From positions 1 to 53,663 of the forward strand of contig UQDF01000005.1 of NCBI GenBank assembly GCA_900539765.1: a stretch of 53,663 nt of DNA, given 5' to 3'. Both the position numbers and the translations under genes were made by a program. Under the pieces are notes generated by a model, which did not search any database, was not told the origin of the DNA, and saw only the letters and a list, made by a program, of their open reading frames with translations. Below are positions 17,247-25,692 of the stretch, piece by piece; the first letter of the stretch is position 1; each line of letters starts with the position of its first letter. This DNA is from an uncultured Porphyromonas sp. Lineage in GTDB: Bacteria; Bacteroidota; Bacteroidia; Bacteroidales; Porphyromonadaceae.

Positions 17247-18188
17247 TTAAGGTTCCAGCTCACCAGCCCACTCTGGGCGACGCCATACACAGGTGTGCTT
17301 CACGAGGCGTACCTCAGGACGGTAAGACTCTTTTGCCTTACGCAAGCCAGGCAGCCCGAGATCTTCCTCCCTATTGACATAGGTGTACTGCTCAGGGATG
17401 CTGCGTGCGAACTCACGATTGATGATCGTATAGGCTCCGTCGATGTCGGTGCGCGCCTTCTCAATATGCACGTCGAAGGTGTCCTCCGTAATGGGTGAGC
17501 CAAGGGTAAAAGCAACGATCTCGCCACCGATCTCGATCATACCGCCACGCATTTCTAGCGCCTCGTAGTTGTCGAGGAGGCGCTGTATGACCTTTCGCTC
17601 CATACGCAAGCTGGGATCAGGCTCACCAGTAGCCTCGGCATGCGCCAGCCACTCATCGGCAAAGTGTGCCACACGCTCTAGTTCGTCTGTGGTGATGGGT
17701 AGGTAGCGGTAGTCGGGGTAGGTCGCTTCGAAGCGGTTGATGTGATTGCGCTTCGACTGAAGCTTCTTGCCATTGAGCCGTGCGAGCTTGTCTCTGAGAT
17801 AGACGTAGTCTATGTAGTCGTCATCTTGGATATGGACGAACTCATCAGGGAAGAGCTTCTCCAGTCGCTCTTTGCAACTCGAAGTCACGCCCATGAAGAC
17901 GAGTGGATAAGCTTCCCGCTCGGAGATCTCCATGAGTTCCTTGATAGTCGTCGTCCACGAGTTGTCGTCACGACAGAAGGGGCAGAGGTAGACGGGGTGG
18001 TCTCGCCGTGGTGAACGAAAGCGGATCACCAGTGTCTGCGTACCGCCGATAGCCCACGAAGTCTCATATTGTACCGCCCAGCCATAAAGATTGGCAAAGG
18101 AGATATCGCAGATCGGCTCTGCACCATAATATATATAAGGAAAGACTGTGGAGCGGTCGGCTACATCAATCTGTCTAAAAGGAGTCAT
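17247..18188 (-). CDS. DUF2156 family protein (GNAT-like fold)
   Basis: A 313-residue protein recognised as DUF2156 by YPYIYYGA-type N-terminal sequence (FPYIYYGAEPICDISFANLY), by the KRNHINRFEATYPDY region and by the C-terminal YVNREEDLGLPGLRKAKESYRP. DUF2156 shares its fold with the catalytic domain of MprF-type lysyl-phosphatidylglycerol synthases, but this protein is soluble and has no membrane part. A transferase using an aminoacyl or acyl donor is a guess. The 2-bp spacing suggests co-translation with the GNAT gene. Confidence 0.83.
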   Translation of the reverse strand: MTPFRQIDVADRSTVFPYIYYGAEPICDISFANLYGWAVQYETSWAIGGTQTLVIRFRSPRRDHPVYLCPFCRDDNSWTTTIKELMEISEREAYPLVFMGVTSSCKERLEKLFPDEFVHIQDDDYIDYVYLRDKLARLNGKKLQSKRNHINRFEATYPDYRYLPITTDELERVAHFADEWLAHAEATGEPDPSLRMERKVIQRLLDNYEALEMRGGMIEIGGEIVAFTLGSPITEDTFDVHIEKARTDIDGAYTIINREFARSIPEQYTYVNREEDLGLPGLRKAKESYRPEVRLVKHTCVWRRPEWAGELEP

Positions 18189-18198
18189 AATCTATCTC

Positions 18199-18618
18199 TT
18201 AGTGGCTCAGAAACTCCTGAGCACGTCGTCTGATGGTCTCGTACATCGACTGAAGCCCGTTGCTCCGTGTCGGTGAGAGATGTGACTGGAGTCCCAGTCG
18301 GTCTATGAAGTAGAGGGGTGTCTCTACGATAGCCTGTGCAGGCTGATCGTTGTAACAGTAGAGGAGCATGGCGGCGATGCCCTTTGTGATAAGCGCATCG
18401 CTATCGGCCTTGAGGTGTAGTGTACCATCCTCCTGAGGAGAGATGATAATCCACACCCGGCTCTGACAGCCGTCGATGAGGTTTTCGCTCGTATGCTCCG
18501 TATCATCGACTGGCTCCAGCTGGTCGCCCAGGTCGATGATCATTTGGTAGCGATCCATCCAGTCGTCTACCAGTTCAAATTGTGAGATAAGCTCCTCTTG
18601 TCGTTCGTCTATAGTCAT
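18199..18618 (-). CDS. sufE: SufE-like sulfur acceptor
   Basis: A 139-residue SufE-family protein. SufE accepts persulfide sulfur from the cysteine desulfurase SufS for Fe-S cluster assembly. The acceptor cysteine is C51 in IDGCQSRVW, the same position as in E. coli SufE. No suf scaffold or desulfurase gene is nearby, so the gene lies outside a suf operon. It is spaced 16 bp from the M28 gene and 10 bp from the DUF2156 gene. Confidence 0.9.
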   Translation of the reverse strand: MTIDERQEELISQFELVDDWMDRYQMIIDLGDQLEPVDDTEHTSENLIDGCQSRVWIIISPQEDGTLHLKADSDALITKGIAAMLLYCYNDQPAQAIVETPLYFIDRLGLQSHLSPTRSNGLQSMYETIRRRAQEFLSH

Positions 18619-18634
18619 AAGTTGATCAAGCTAA

Positions 18635-19627
18635 TCAGTGAACATCTAGGTCTTTGAGCACCGCCATGACGGTATGCCCGACAGCTCCTAGCGTCTCTGC
18701 CGAGATGTTGCTCATATTATCTTGTAGTGTGTGCCAATAGGGTGCAAAGCCCTCTTCGCTGCGTGGATCGTAATTGACGATGTCAATGCAGGGGATGCCA
18801 AGATTGCGAATTACAGGCACATGATCGTCGGTCAATCCCCCACCGTCAGCTTGGTGGAAATAAGATCCGTAGCCTAGCTCGGCCGCTTTGCTCCACACCT
18901 TCGTAAGAAGTTGCGGTGCGTAGCTCTTGGAGAAGTACTCCCAGTAGAAGGTTGCATCACGTCCGCCTACCATATCTAGTAAGATGCCGCCCATCGCTTG
19001 ATATCCAGCCACGTGCGGATTCTTGCTCCAGTAGGTAGAGCCTAGACACCAGCTCTCCTCGTTGGAGTAAGCTCCATAGTCCTCTCCGTCGAAAAGCACG
19101 ATATCCACGCCGATCGTCTGAAGCGGTGCGACACCACCTAGCAGACGAGCCACCTCAAGTAGGACGCCTACACCACTGCCTCCATCATCAGCACCAAGGA
19201 TCGGCTGCGTATGGTTAGCGGCGTTAGGATCTTTGTCTGCCCAGGGGCGTGTGTCCCAATGCGCCATGAGGAGGATACGCTGCGAAGCAGAGGGATTGTA
19301 CGAAGCAATCAGGTTGGTCAGCGGGAGCCTCGTGCCGTCATGCGCTGTCGCCTCAAAGCTCTGCTCCACGACCGTCGCGCCATACTGCGTTAGTCGCTCT
19401 TTCATCCAGGCGAGACAAGCTGTATGCCCCGAGGAGCCTGGGATACGAGGTCCGAAGGCGACCTGCTTGGCCACAAAGTTGTAAGCGCTATCCGCTTCAA
19501 AGGGGGTAGCCACACGAGGTGTCGCCTGCTCCTCTTGAGCGGTCTTTTGGCTTTGCTGATCCTTATTGCAGGAGAATAGCAAGAAGCCGAAGATGAGCGG
19601 TAAAATGTATTGTGTGATACGTATCAT
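18635..19627 (-). CDS. M28-family lipoprotein, probable glutaminyl cyclase
   Basis: A 330-residue lipoprotein (lipobox LLFSC, Cys20) with an M28 zinc-hydrolase fold. Likely metal ligands are D147 in GADDGGSG, E182 in DGEDYG and H299 in PYWHT. The FYWE, QADGGGLTDDHVP and GIPCIDIVNYD segments resemble type II glutaminyl-peptide cyclotransferases such as the essential enzyme of P. gingivalis. Such an enzyme converts N-terminal Gln to pyroglutamate in the periplasm. An aminopeptidase of the same fold is the alternative. The many Gln-first exported proteins in the window support the cyclase reading. Confidence 0.8.
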   Translation of the reverse strand: MIRITQYILPLIFGFLLFSCNKDQQSQKTAQEEQATPRVATPFEADSAYNFVAKQVAFGPRIPGSSGHTACLAWMKERLTQYGATVVEQSFEATAHDGTRLPLTNLIASYNPSASQRILLMAHWDTRPWADKDPNAANHTQPILGADDGGSGVGVLLEVARLLGGVAPLQTIGVDIVLFDGEDYGAYSNEESWCLGSTYWSKNPHVAGYQAMGGILLDMVGGRDATFYWEYFSKSYAPQLLTKVWSKAAELGYGSYFHQADGGGLTDDHVPVIRNLGIPCIDIVNYDPRSEEGFAPYWHTLQDNMSNISAETLGAVGHTVMAVLKDLDVH

Positions 19628-19648
19628 AAGAATTAAAAGCTAAGTGGG

Positions 19649-20197
19649 TCAATGCTCGATCCCAGGACGCGATAAGACTCCGTCGTGGTAATAATGCTTG
19701 ACCTCTGCAAAGTTAGTGACAAGCTGGCAATGTGGGAGTAGCTCTTCACAATAGTGTCGCCCCGTGAGTACCAATTCGCACTCATCAGGGCGTTTTTTTA
19801 TTGCATCGATGAGCTTTGCTACTTTGAGCAATCCTAAGCCGACAGCCATAGAGACCTCGTCCCAAATGACTAGATCATAGAGCCCCGAGCACATCTGCTC
19901 GACAGCCCGTGCCAGTCCCTGCTCGGCAGCCTGCACATCCTCAGCACTCGCCTTGTGATCGATCAGACAGCCCGTACCGCCATACATCGATCCGTAGAGC
20001 TCGATGGTACACTCCTCCGGCTTCGTATGCTGCTCCAGAAAGAGTATATCACCGTAGCGCATCGTCTTGATAAACTGCCCTATGTAGACCCGCCCGCTAT
20101 GACCGAGCGTACGCATGACTAGTCCCATAGCTGCAGTGCTCTTCCCTTTGCCCGTACCATAATAGTAGTGGACAAAGCCTCGCTCCCACACGCTCAT
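19649..20197 (-). CDS. cobO: Corrinoid adenosyltransferase, CobO/BtuR type
   Basis: A 182-residue P-loop enzyme that transfers the 5'-deoxyadenosyl group of ATP to cob(I)alamin or cob(I)yrinic acid diamide. The Walker A-like motif GTGKGKST is at 14-21, IGQFIK lies near residues 39-44, and VIWDEVSMAVGLGLL is the Walker B region. Its ATG shares one base with the stop of the upstream M48 gene. No other cobalamin gene is nearby, so a role in salvage of imported corrinoid is as likely as synthesis. Confidence 0.9.
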   Translation of the reverse strand: MSVWERGFVHYYYGTGKGKSTAAMGLVMRTLGHSGRVYIGQFIKTMRYGDILFLEQHTKPEECTIELYGSMYGGTGCLIDHKASAEDVQAAEQGLARAVEQMCSGLYDLVIWDEVSMAVGLGLLKVAKLIDAIKKRPDECELVLTGRHYCEELLPHCQLVTNFAEVKHYYHDGVLSRPGIEH

Positions 20198-21159
20198 TAG
20201 CGACTGACAGGCTCGTAGTGAAAGCCTCCTCCCTCTTGCTGCTTAGCAGACGAAGAGCTACCACTATCTCTCAATTGACTAGAGGATTGACGACGATTTT
20301 GACTTATACTCTTGTCAAGCGATTTAATCGAGCGCTTAGGACCTTGAGACATAACGCCAGAACCACGATAATACTGTCGCGCCTCGGGGAGGAATTCCTG
20401 AATAGCTCGGATACGATTCTGATCACTCGGGTGCGTGCTGAGGAACTCTGGCGATTTCTTTCCCTGCTGCGCCATCTTCTGCCAGAGCGTCACAGCTGCT
20501 GCGGGATCGTAGCCCGCCATAGCCATAAAGACCATGCCTATCTTGTCCGCCTCATACTCCTGCTTGCGACCATAAGGGAGCGAGACCAAGAGCTGCGAAC
20601 CGATCGGATAGACCTGCTGCAGGACGCCCCCTAGAGCAGCACTCTGAGAGCCGACCATTCCCGTCAAGACCTGTCCGCCTAGCTGCGTAAGCATCTCACG
20701 ACTGATGCGCTCATTAGCATGCTTAGCCACAGCGTGAGAGACCTCGTGTGCTATGACCGCTGCCAGCTCATCGTCAGTAGGTCGTGTCGCCTGGAGCAAA
20801 CCACTATAGACGACAATCTTGCCCCCAGGCATACAGAAAGCGTTGACCTGACGATCACGAACGAAGTTAAACTCCCACTGTGTCGCCTGCGCTATCTGTT
20901 CGTAGCCGTTGTTGCGCAGATAGTTGTCTGTCGCCTGCGCTATGCGCTGCGCTACACGAAGTGTCTGCTGTCCTTGGGGTGAGCTATTGTCCACGTTCGC
21001 CTTGCGGATAAACTGTTTATACTGTTGTGCGCTAGCCGCCGATATCTCAGCGTCCGACACGAGATTGAGTTGTTGTCGTCCCGTGATAGGTACGACGCCA
21101 CACCCAGCTAGTAGTAGCGTTAGGGTGAGTGCTGTAATCCATCTTGCTATCTGTGTCAT
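20197..21159 (-). CDS. M48-family metallopeptidase lipoprotein
   Basis: A 320-residue lipoprotein (lipobox LLAGC, Cys20) with the zinc motif HEVSH at 138-142 and a downstream glutamate in QEYEADKIGM as third ligand. It has the LoiP/BepA-like M48C peptidase layout, and such proteins act in periplasmic protein quality control. The C-terminal ~60 residues are Ser/Gln-rich and probably disordered. It is the first gene of the minus-strand run ending with the GNAT gene. Confidence 0.92.
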   Translation of the reverse strand: MTQIARWITALTLTLLLAGCGVVPITGRQQLNLVSDAEISAASAQQYKQFIRKANVDNSSPQGQQTLRVAQRIAQATDNYLRNNGYEQIAQATQWEFNFVRDRQVNAFCMPGGKIVVYSGLLQATRPTDDELAAVIAHEVSHAVAKHANERISREMLTQLGGQVLTGMVGSQSAALGGVLQQVYPIGSQLLVSLPYGRKQEYEADKIGMVFMAMAGYDPAAAVTLWQKMAQQGKKSPEFLSTHPSDQNRIRAIQEFLPEARQYYRGSGVMSQGPKRSIKSLDKSISQNRRQSSSQLRDSGSSSSAKQQEGGGFHYEPVSR

Positions 21160-21207
21160 CTTCTTAGTATGTTAATTAAATCCATGAGACCATAGTCTCT
21201 ACTAATG

Positions 21208-21215
21208 CAAAGATA
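21208..21215 (-). promoter_or_regulatory. Possible -7 box of the M48-GNAT operon
   Basis: On the minus strand this reads TATCTTTG, matching TAnnTTTG, 48 bp before the M48 gene start. No -33 element is seen at the standard spacing. Confidence 0.5.
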
Positions 21216-21310
21216 CTCTTTTCGCATTAGCTGTGCCATAGCCCCAAGGAGCAAGAATCATCTCTAAGGCTTATAGACCAAGGTGCCGCAAGGATTCTCG
21301 AATGAAGTAG

Positions 21311-21360
21311 AAAAAAAAAAGAACCTCCGTCTAGATGACCGAAGTCGTCCAGACGGAGGT
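21311..21360 (-). terminator. Terminator of the DUF3575/DUF3868 operon
   Basis: Perfect 10-bp arms acctccgtct (21323-21332) and agacggaggt (21351-21360). On the minus strand the stem is followed by ttc and a run of ten T. It lies about 50 bp after the stop of the gene at 21413-22855. Confidence 0.9.
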
Positions 21361-21412
21361 GTTTCATCCGTACGATACTGTCAGCTCAGGGACAAGTATC
21401 GTCTGTCAACTA

Positions 21413-22855
21413 TTATAGCTTGAAGTAGAGCTCCTCAGCCTCAGCCTTGCGTCCCATCATATCGAGTGCGATAGCTGTGGGTAGCTTGGCACGACTGTCA
21501 GACTGAATGGTAGCGAGGACGCTGTATGCTTCCCTAGCATTCTTGTCATACTCAAGGAGTGCATTAGCATAGTTGAGCTTAGCAACCACATCATTAGGGT
21601 TCTGCTCATAAGCTGTGCGATAGATAGCTACGGGATTTTCACCTCTAGCGACCTTTTGATTGGCTAGCGTGTAGAGCTCACTGAGACTTAGCAGCTTAGC
21701 ATTGGTTGAGTAGATATGTGCCAGTTCAGAGACCTCAAAGGGACGTACGCGATAGCTCATCGTAAAGGTAGTATGACGAAGCTTAGGATAGTAGTTGTCT
21801 AGGAGGTCACGATAGACCTTGCCACCATTGAGAGCCTTGATATCAGCCTCACGCTGCGTATCAGTGTCGTACTTATCGATAATGTCGAGGATCGTCTGAC
21901 GCTCTGACATATTGCTAGCATCTACGAGCTTGCGTAGACCATCCCAATCCTCACCCTTACCCTCGGCAACTACTTCGACCTTATTGAAGAGTGCCTTGTG
22001 AGAGCTCTTGACATAGTTGTAGAGAGTCTTGGTACGACGATCGGAGAGTGCTAAGTTGTAGTCAAAGGGAGCCTCGGGAGATGCGTAACCATAGATATAG
22101 ACAGTGTGTAGCTCAGCACCCTCGATCTTGGTGGCTTTCTTTACGAACTCATCGAGACGTGCTAGCTCAGCAGCGTTGTTTTTGAAGTCCTTGCGAAGGT
22201 CGTGCTTGTCTACAACGAACTGGATATTCGCATCAAAGCTCTCAGCATACTCCTTGAAGGCCGTAGCCGCTGGCTCTATATAGTTGTACTTGTAGTCTTC
22301 AGGGCCAAAGGCTGGCATGGACTGTGGATCACCTTGAGCCACAGACGTATCCTTAGGACAGTTACCACAGCTATAGGTCTCTATCTCTAGCTCCATATGT
22401 CCGCGAGACATCCAGCTCTCGAAGGGGCGCTCATAGACCATGTGAGGGAGTTCCTTGACACCTCGTGCATAGACAGACCCCTCGGGCCGTGAGTAGATCT
22501 CCTTAACTAGTGGATCACTATTGTAGAGATCATGCTGACGCTTGAGGACCTTGTAGCGAGAATTGCCAGCCACATAGATCTTGGGTAGTCTCAGAGACTT
22601 GCTTCTGTCTGCAGAGATATAGACAGGAGTAATGCGAATGAGCTGCTGTGAACGAACATTGGCATAGGGAGTTGCATCTAAGTTGATGCACAGCATATTG
22701 CGATCCACATCTCGTGTGATCGTGCAGTGGTCTGCTAATAGTGCGATCGTCTGAGTCTCCTCCGCTTTGGAGAATTGCTGGGCAGATAGAGTTCCTCCGA
22801 TAGTCCCTAGTAGCATCGTGAGGAGTATGAGTAAGCGGGATATCTTGATATTCAT
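21413..22855 (-). CDS. DUF3868/OmpA-like outer-membrane-associated protein
   Basis: A 480-residue exported protein with a signal peptide ending LSA and Gln26 as mature N-terminus. The N-terminal ~150 residues look like DUF3868. The middle (about 205-290) is OmpA-like, with YIYGYASPEAPFDYNLALSDRR, the peptidoglycan-binding OmpA_C pattern. The C-terminal ~80 residues are TPR-like helices. In Bacteroidales such proteins are commonly encoded with DUF3575 proteins in fimbria (Mfa/Fim-type) loci. Here no fimbrillin is next to it. A fimbrial or anchoring role is inferred only. Confidence 0.75.
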   Translation of the reverse strand: MNIKISRLLILLTMLLGTIGGTLSAQQFSKAEETQTIALLADHCTITRDVDRNMLCINLDATPYANVRSQQLIRITPVYISADRSKSLRLPKIYVAGNSRYKVLKRQHDLYNSDPLVKEIYSRPEGSVYARGVKELPHMVYERPFESWMSRGHMELEIETYSCGNCPKDTSVAQGDPQSMPAFGPEDYKYNYIEPAATAFKEYAESFDANIQFVVDKHDLRKDFKNNAAELARLDEFVKKATKIEGAELHTVYIYGYASPEAPFDYNLALSDRRTKTLYNYVKSSHKALFNKVEVVAEGKGEDWDGLRKLVDASNMSERQTILDIIDKYDTDTQREADIKALNGGKVYRDLLDNYYPKLRHTTFTMSYRVRPFEVSELAHIYSTNAKLLSLSELYTLANQKVARGENPVAIYRTAYEQNPNDVVAKLNYANALLEYDKNAREAYSVLATIQSDSRAKLPTAIALDMMGRKAEAEELYFKL

Positions 22856-22892
22856 AATCTTGTGTCTGTGTTATTAGATGTGCTACTAACGA

Positions 22893-23498
22893 TTACTTAA
22901 GGAAGAAGACGTACGAGATCGTTGCTTTCGTAGGTCCCACATAGTTAGCATTGCCCTCATCGATTTTCGTACCACAGCGCTGACAGGGGAACTTGTCGTA
23001 GTCTATGCGAGCATAACCTGCGCCGAGCGAGAATTCGAGAGAAGAGCGTGACGAGAGTACCCACTGGTAGCCTACGCTAAGACCTCCACCATAGAACCAC
23101 CCCTGGTAGCGGTGATCCTTCATGATAGAGTCCTCGTTCTCTAGGACGAAGGGGATGTCTATACCACTCACGTTCATCTGTCCTACATGTCCGTGCAGAC
23201 CGAGGAACCAGCCATTGAAGACATCGCAAAACCAATAGCGAAGCTCAGGCTGAGCCATCCAGTGAGCCCACTTGGTCTCGCTATAGTTTGGATCATCTAC
23301 ATCTAGGTTGAAGATGAATGAGTTCCACCCAACTTGGGTGTCTAAAGTAAGCTTCTTGCCCATCGCAAACTCTAGTGAGAGGTTGGGCGTAAGGATGGCA
23401 TCATAAGCTAAGTTGTGCTTGAGAGCAACTTGCTGTGCCGTGGCCGCGAATCCTATGGTTAGGATGAAGCCGATTGTGATCACTATCTTTCGTATCAT
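22893..23498 (-). CDS. DUF3575 outer-membrane beta-barrel protein
   Basis: A 201-residue protein with a signal peptide (cleavage before Gln22), KHNLAYDAILTPNLSLEF at the start of the mature chain, and alternating hydrophobic strands ending in the aromatic C-terminus YVFFLK. This is typical of a small outer-membrane barrel and matches DUF3575. It is the first gene of a two-gene operon with the DUF3868/OmpA-like gene (37-bp gap), and it has a clear promoter. Confidence 0.85.
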   Translation of the reverse strand: MIRKIVITIGFILTIGFAATAQQVALKHNLAYDAILTPNLSLEFAMGKKLTLDTQVGWNSFIFNLDVDDPNYSETKWAHWMAQPELRYWFCDVFNGWFLGLHGHVGQMNVSGIDIPFVLENEDSIMKDHRYQGWFYGGGLSVGYQWVLSSRSSLEFSLGAGYARIDYDKFPCQRCGTKIDEGNANYVGPTKATISYVFFLK

Positions 23499-23541
23499 AT
23501 AGTAGGGGGGGTTGGATACAAATTCAATTATCCTAGTGCTA

Positions 23542-23573
23542 CAAAGTTACAGAATTCATTTCAAACAAGCCAA
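23542..23573 (-). promoter_or_regulatory. Promoter of the DUF3575 operon
   Basis: On the minus strand, TAACTTTG (23542-23549) is a -7 box and TTG (23571-23573) gives a 21-bp spacer. The start codon is 43 bp downstream of the -7 box. Confidence 0.75.
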
Positions 23574-23676
23574 CTTATTGGATAAAAGAACTTAACCATA
23601 TTGGTCTTTCTTTTGATTATACCGTTATTTAGCCCTTTCTGAAAGGGCATCAGAGCAAAAAAGTCTCCACATAAGC

Positions 23677-23723
23677 AAGTCGACAGCGCATATCCCACTC
23701 ATAGGGATATGCGCTGTCGACTT
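23677..23723 (-). terminator. Perfect 20-bp inverted repeat, probable nqr terminator
   Basis: Two perfectly complementary 20-bp arms (23677-23696 and 23704-23723) enclose a 7-nt loop, actcata. It lies 44 bp after the nqrF stop. The plus-strand side is followed by a short T run (23725-23729); on the minus strand a T run comes only about 15 nt later. A second small hairpin, gccctttc/gaaagggc, is at 23632-23648. Confidence 0.75.
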
Positions 23724-23766
23724 ATTTTTCACTCTTATCGATTGACTTGTCGACTTAGAGATAAGT

Positions 23767-25014
23767 CTAGCCGAAGTTATCGAAGTTGATCTGCTCGGGC
23801 GGTACGCCTAGGTTGTCCAGCATCTTAATAGCTGCTGCCGACATAGGACCAGGACCGCACATGTAGTACTCGATATCCTCAGGAGCCTCGTGATCCTTGA
23901 GGTAGTTATCGTAGATAGCTTGGTGTATGAAGCCCGTCAGACCTGTCCAATTATCCTCTGGCAGTGGTGCCGAGAGTGCAATGTGGAAAGAGAAATTCGG
24001 GAACTCACGCTCGATAGCACGGAAATCCTCCTCGTAGAAGATCTCGCTGCGTGAGCGAGCTCCATACCAGAAAGAGACCTTGCGAGTCGTATGCTCCGTG
24101 AGGAAGAGGTGTAGCAGCTGAGCACGTAGTGGAGCCATACCAGCACCTCCACCGATGTAGAGCATCTCAGCATCTGAATCCTCGTGAATGTGGAAGTCTC
24201 CATAAGGGCCACTCATAGTCACCTTGTCTCCTGGCTTGAGGCTGAAGATGTAAGAGGAGGCGATACCAGCGGGTACCTTCTGCCAAGTGTGTGTCACACG
24301 ATCCATAGGAGGCGTAGCGATACGTACGTTGAGCGTGATGATGTTACCCTCGGCCGGATAGTTTGCCATAGAGTAGGCGCGGACAGTCTCCTCGGTATTC
24401 TTTGCCGTGAGACCCCACATATTGAACTTGTCCCAGTCGCCACGGAACTGCTCCTCGACCTCGTAGTCGCTGTACTTGACCTCGTACTTAGGAATCTTGA
24501 TCTGAGCGTAGCTACCACTCTTGAAGTCCATGTGCTCACCCTCGGGGAGCTTGACGACAAACTCCTTGATAAAGGTCGCAACATTCTTATTAGAGATGAC
24601 TTCGCACTCCCACTCCTTGACGCCAAAGACGCTCTCGGGGACGATCACCTTCAGATCTTCCTTTACCTTGGTCTGACAGCCGAGACGCCAGTGTGCCATC
24701 TGCTCTTTGCGAGAGAAGAAGCCCTTCTCTGTGGCGAGGATCTCCCCCCCACCCTCTACAACACGACAGCGACACTGTCCACAGCTACCACTACCGCCAC
24801 AGGCGCTAGATAGGAAGATGCCTTCGTTCTGTAGCGTATTAAGGAGCGTACCGCCCATCGGCACCACTAGGTCCTTGACATCGTTGACATTGATATGTAC
24901 ATTGCCAGAGGGGATAAGCTTACTCTTAGCTACTAGGAGCACCACGACGAGGAGCAGCACGACCAGAAGGAAGACTACTACACTCGAGAGTATTATTAAG
25001 GTCATTTGATCCAT
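23767..25014 (-). CDS. nqrF: Na+-NQR subunit F
   Basis: A 415-residue NADH-oxidising subunit of the sodium-pumping NADH:quinone reductase. An N-terminal membrane helix (about 8-28) precedes a ferredoxin domain whose 2Fe-2S ligands are C72, C78, C81 and C113. An FAD/NAD(P)H reductase domain follows, with RAYSMANYP (FAD), YIGGGAGMAPLR (NADH) and YMCGPGPM near the end. It is the last gene of the complete nqrABCDEF operon. Confidence 0.97.
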   Translation of the reverse strand: MDQMTLIILSSVVVFLLVVLLLVVVLLVAKSKLIPSGNVHINVNDVKDLVVPMGGTLLNTLQNEGIFLSSACGGSGSCGQCRCRVVEGGGEILATEKGFFSRKEQMAHWRLGCQTKVKEDLKVIVPESVFGVKEWECEVISNKNVATFIKEFVVKLPEGEHMDFKSGSYAQIKIPKYEVKYSDYEVEEQFRGDWDKFNMWGLTAKNTEETVRAYSMANYPAEGNIITLNVRIATPPMDRVTHTWQKVPAGIASSYIFSLKPGDKVTMSGPYGDFHIHEDSDAEMLYIGGGAGMAPLRAQLLHLFLTEHTTRKVSFWYGARSRSEIFYEEDFRAIEREFPNFSFHIALSAPLPEDNWTGLTGFIHQAIYDNYLKDHEAPEDIEYYMCGPGPMSAAAIKMLDNLGVPPEQINFDNFG

Positions 25015-25026
25015 ATCTGTAGGCTA

Positions 25027-25641
25027 TTAGAGTTTGACACCAGAGAAGCTGAGGAATGCGATACCCATCAGACCCGTGACGATGAGCGTGATACCAAACC
25101 CTCTCAGAGGCTTCGGTATATCACTATAGGCTAGACGCTCACGAATAGCTGCTAGGCCGACGATAGCTAGTAGCCAGCCGATGCCCGATCCGAAGCCGTA
25201 GACAGTCGCCATACCCGTATTGATGAAGTCACGCTGCTGCATAAAGAGCGAACCACCGAGGATCGCACAGTTCACAGCTATGAGCGGTAGGAAGATACCG
25301 AGCGAGTTGTATAGCGAGGGGCTGTAACGCTCCACGATCATCTCGACCAGCTGCGTAAAGGAAGCGATGACGGCGATGAAGACGATGAGCGATAGGAAGC
25401 TCAGGTCGACCATCGCAAACTCCTCGCCGAGCCAGCTCAGCGCTCCCGCCTTAAAGACGTAGGTCTCCAGGAGGTAGTTGATCGGTAGCGTACAGGTGAG
25501 GATAAAGGTTACTGCCAGCCCCAATCCGAGTGAGGTCTTGACATCTTTGGATACAGCTAGGTAAGAGCACATACCTAGGTAGTAGGCAAAGATCATATTG
25601 TCGACAAAGATCGACTTAAAAAATAGACTTAGATAATCCAT
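25027..25641 (-). CDS. nqrE: Na+-NQR subunit E
   Basis: A 204-residue integral membrane subunit with about six transmembrane helices, of the NqrE/RnfA type. NqrD and NqrE are inverted-topology paralogues that share an iron centre between conserved cysteines in the membrane. Candidate cysteines are seen in GMCSYLAVS (near residue 25) and in NCAILGGSLF (near 120). It is placed 12 bp before nqrF. Confidence 0.96.
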   Translation of the reverse strand: MDYLSLFFKSIFVDNMIFAYYLGMCSYLAVSKDVKTSLGLGLAVTFILTCTLPINYLLETYVFKAGALSWLGEEFAMVDLSFLSLIVFIAVIASFTQLVEMIVERYSPSLYNSLGIFLPLIAVNCAILGGSLFMQQRDFINTGMATVYGFGSGIGWLLAIVGLAAIRERLAYSDIPKPLRGFGITLIVTGLMGIAFLSFSGVKL

Positions 25642-25692
25642 TGCTTAGACTTTAATCTGTGTGTGACCAATGTATTATATGGATTGGAGAGC

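Noticed and set aside
16258..21159. Cobalamin biosynthesis or suf operon
   Set aside because: Only one gene of each pathway (cobO-like, sufE-like) is present, mixed with peptidases and transferases.
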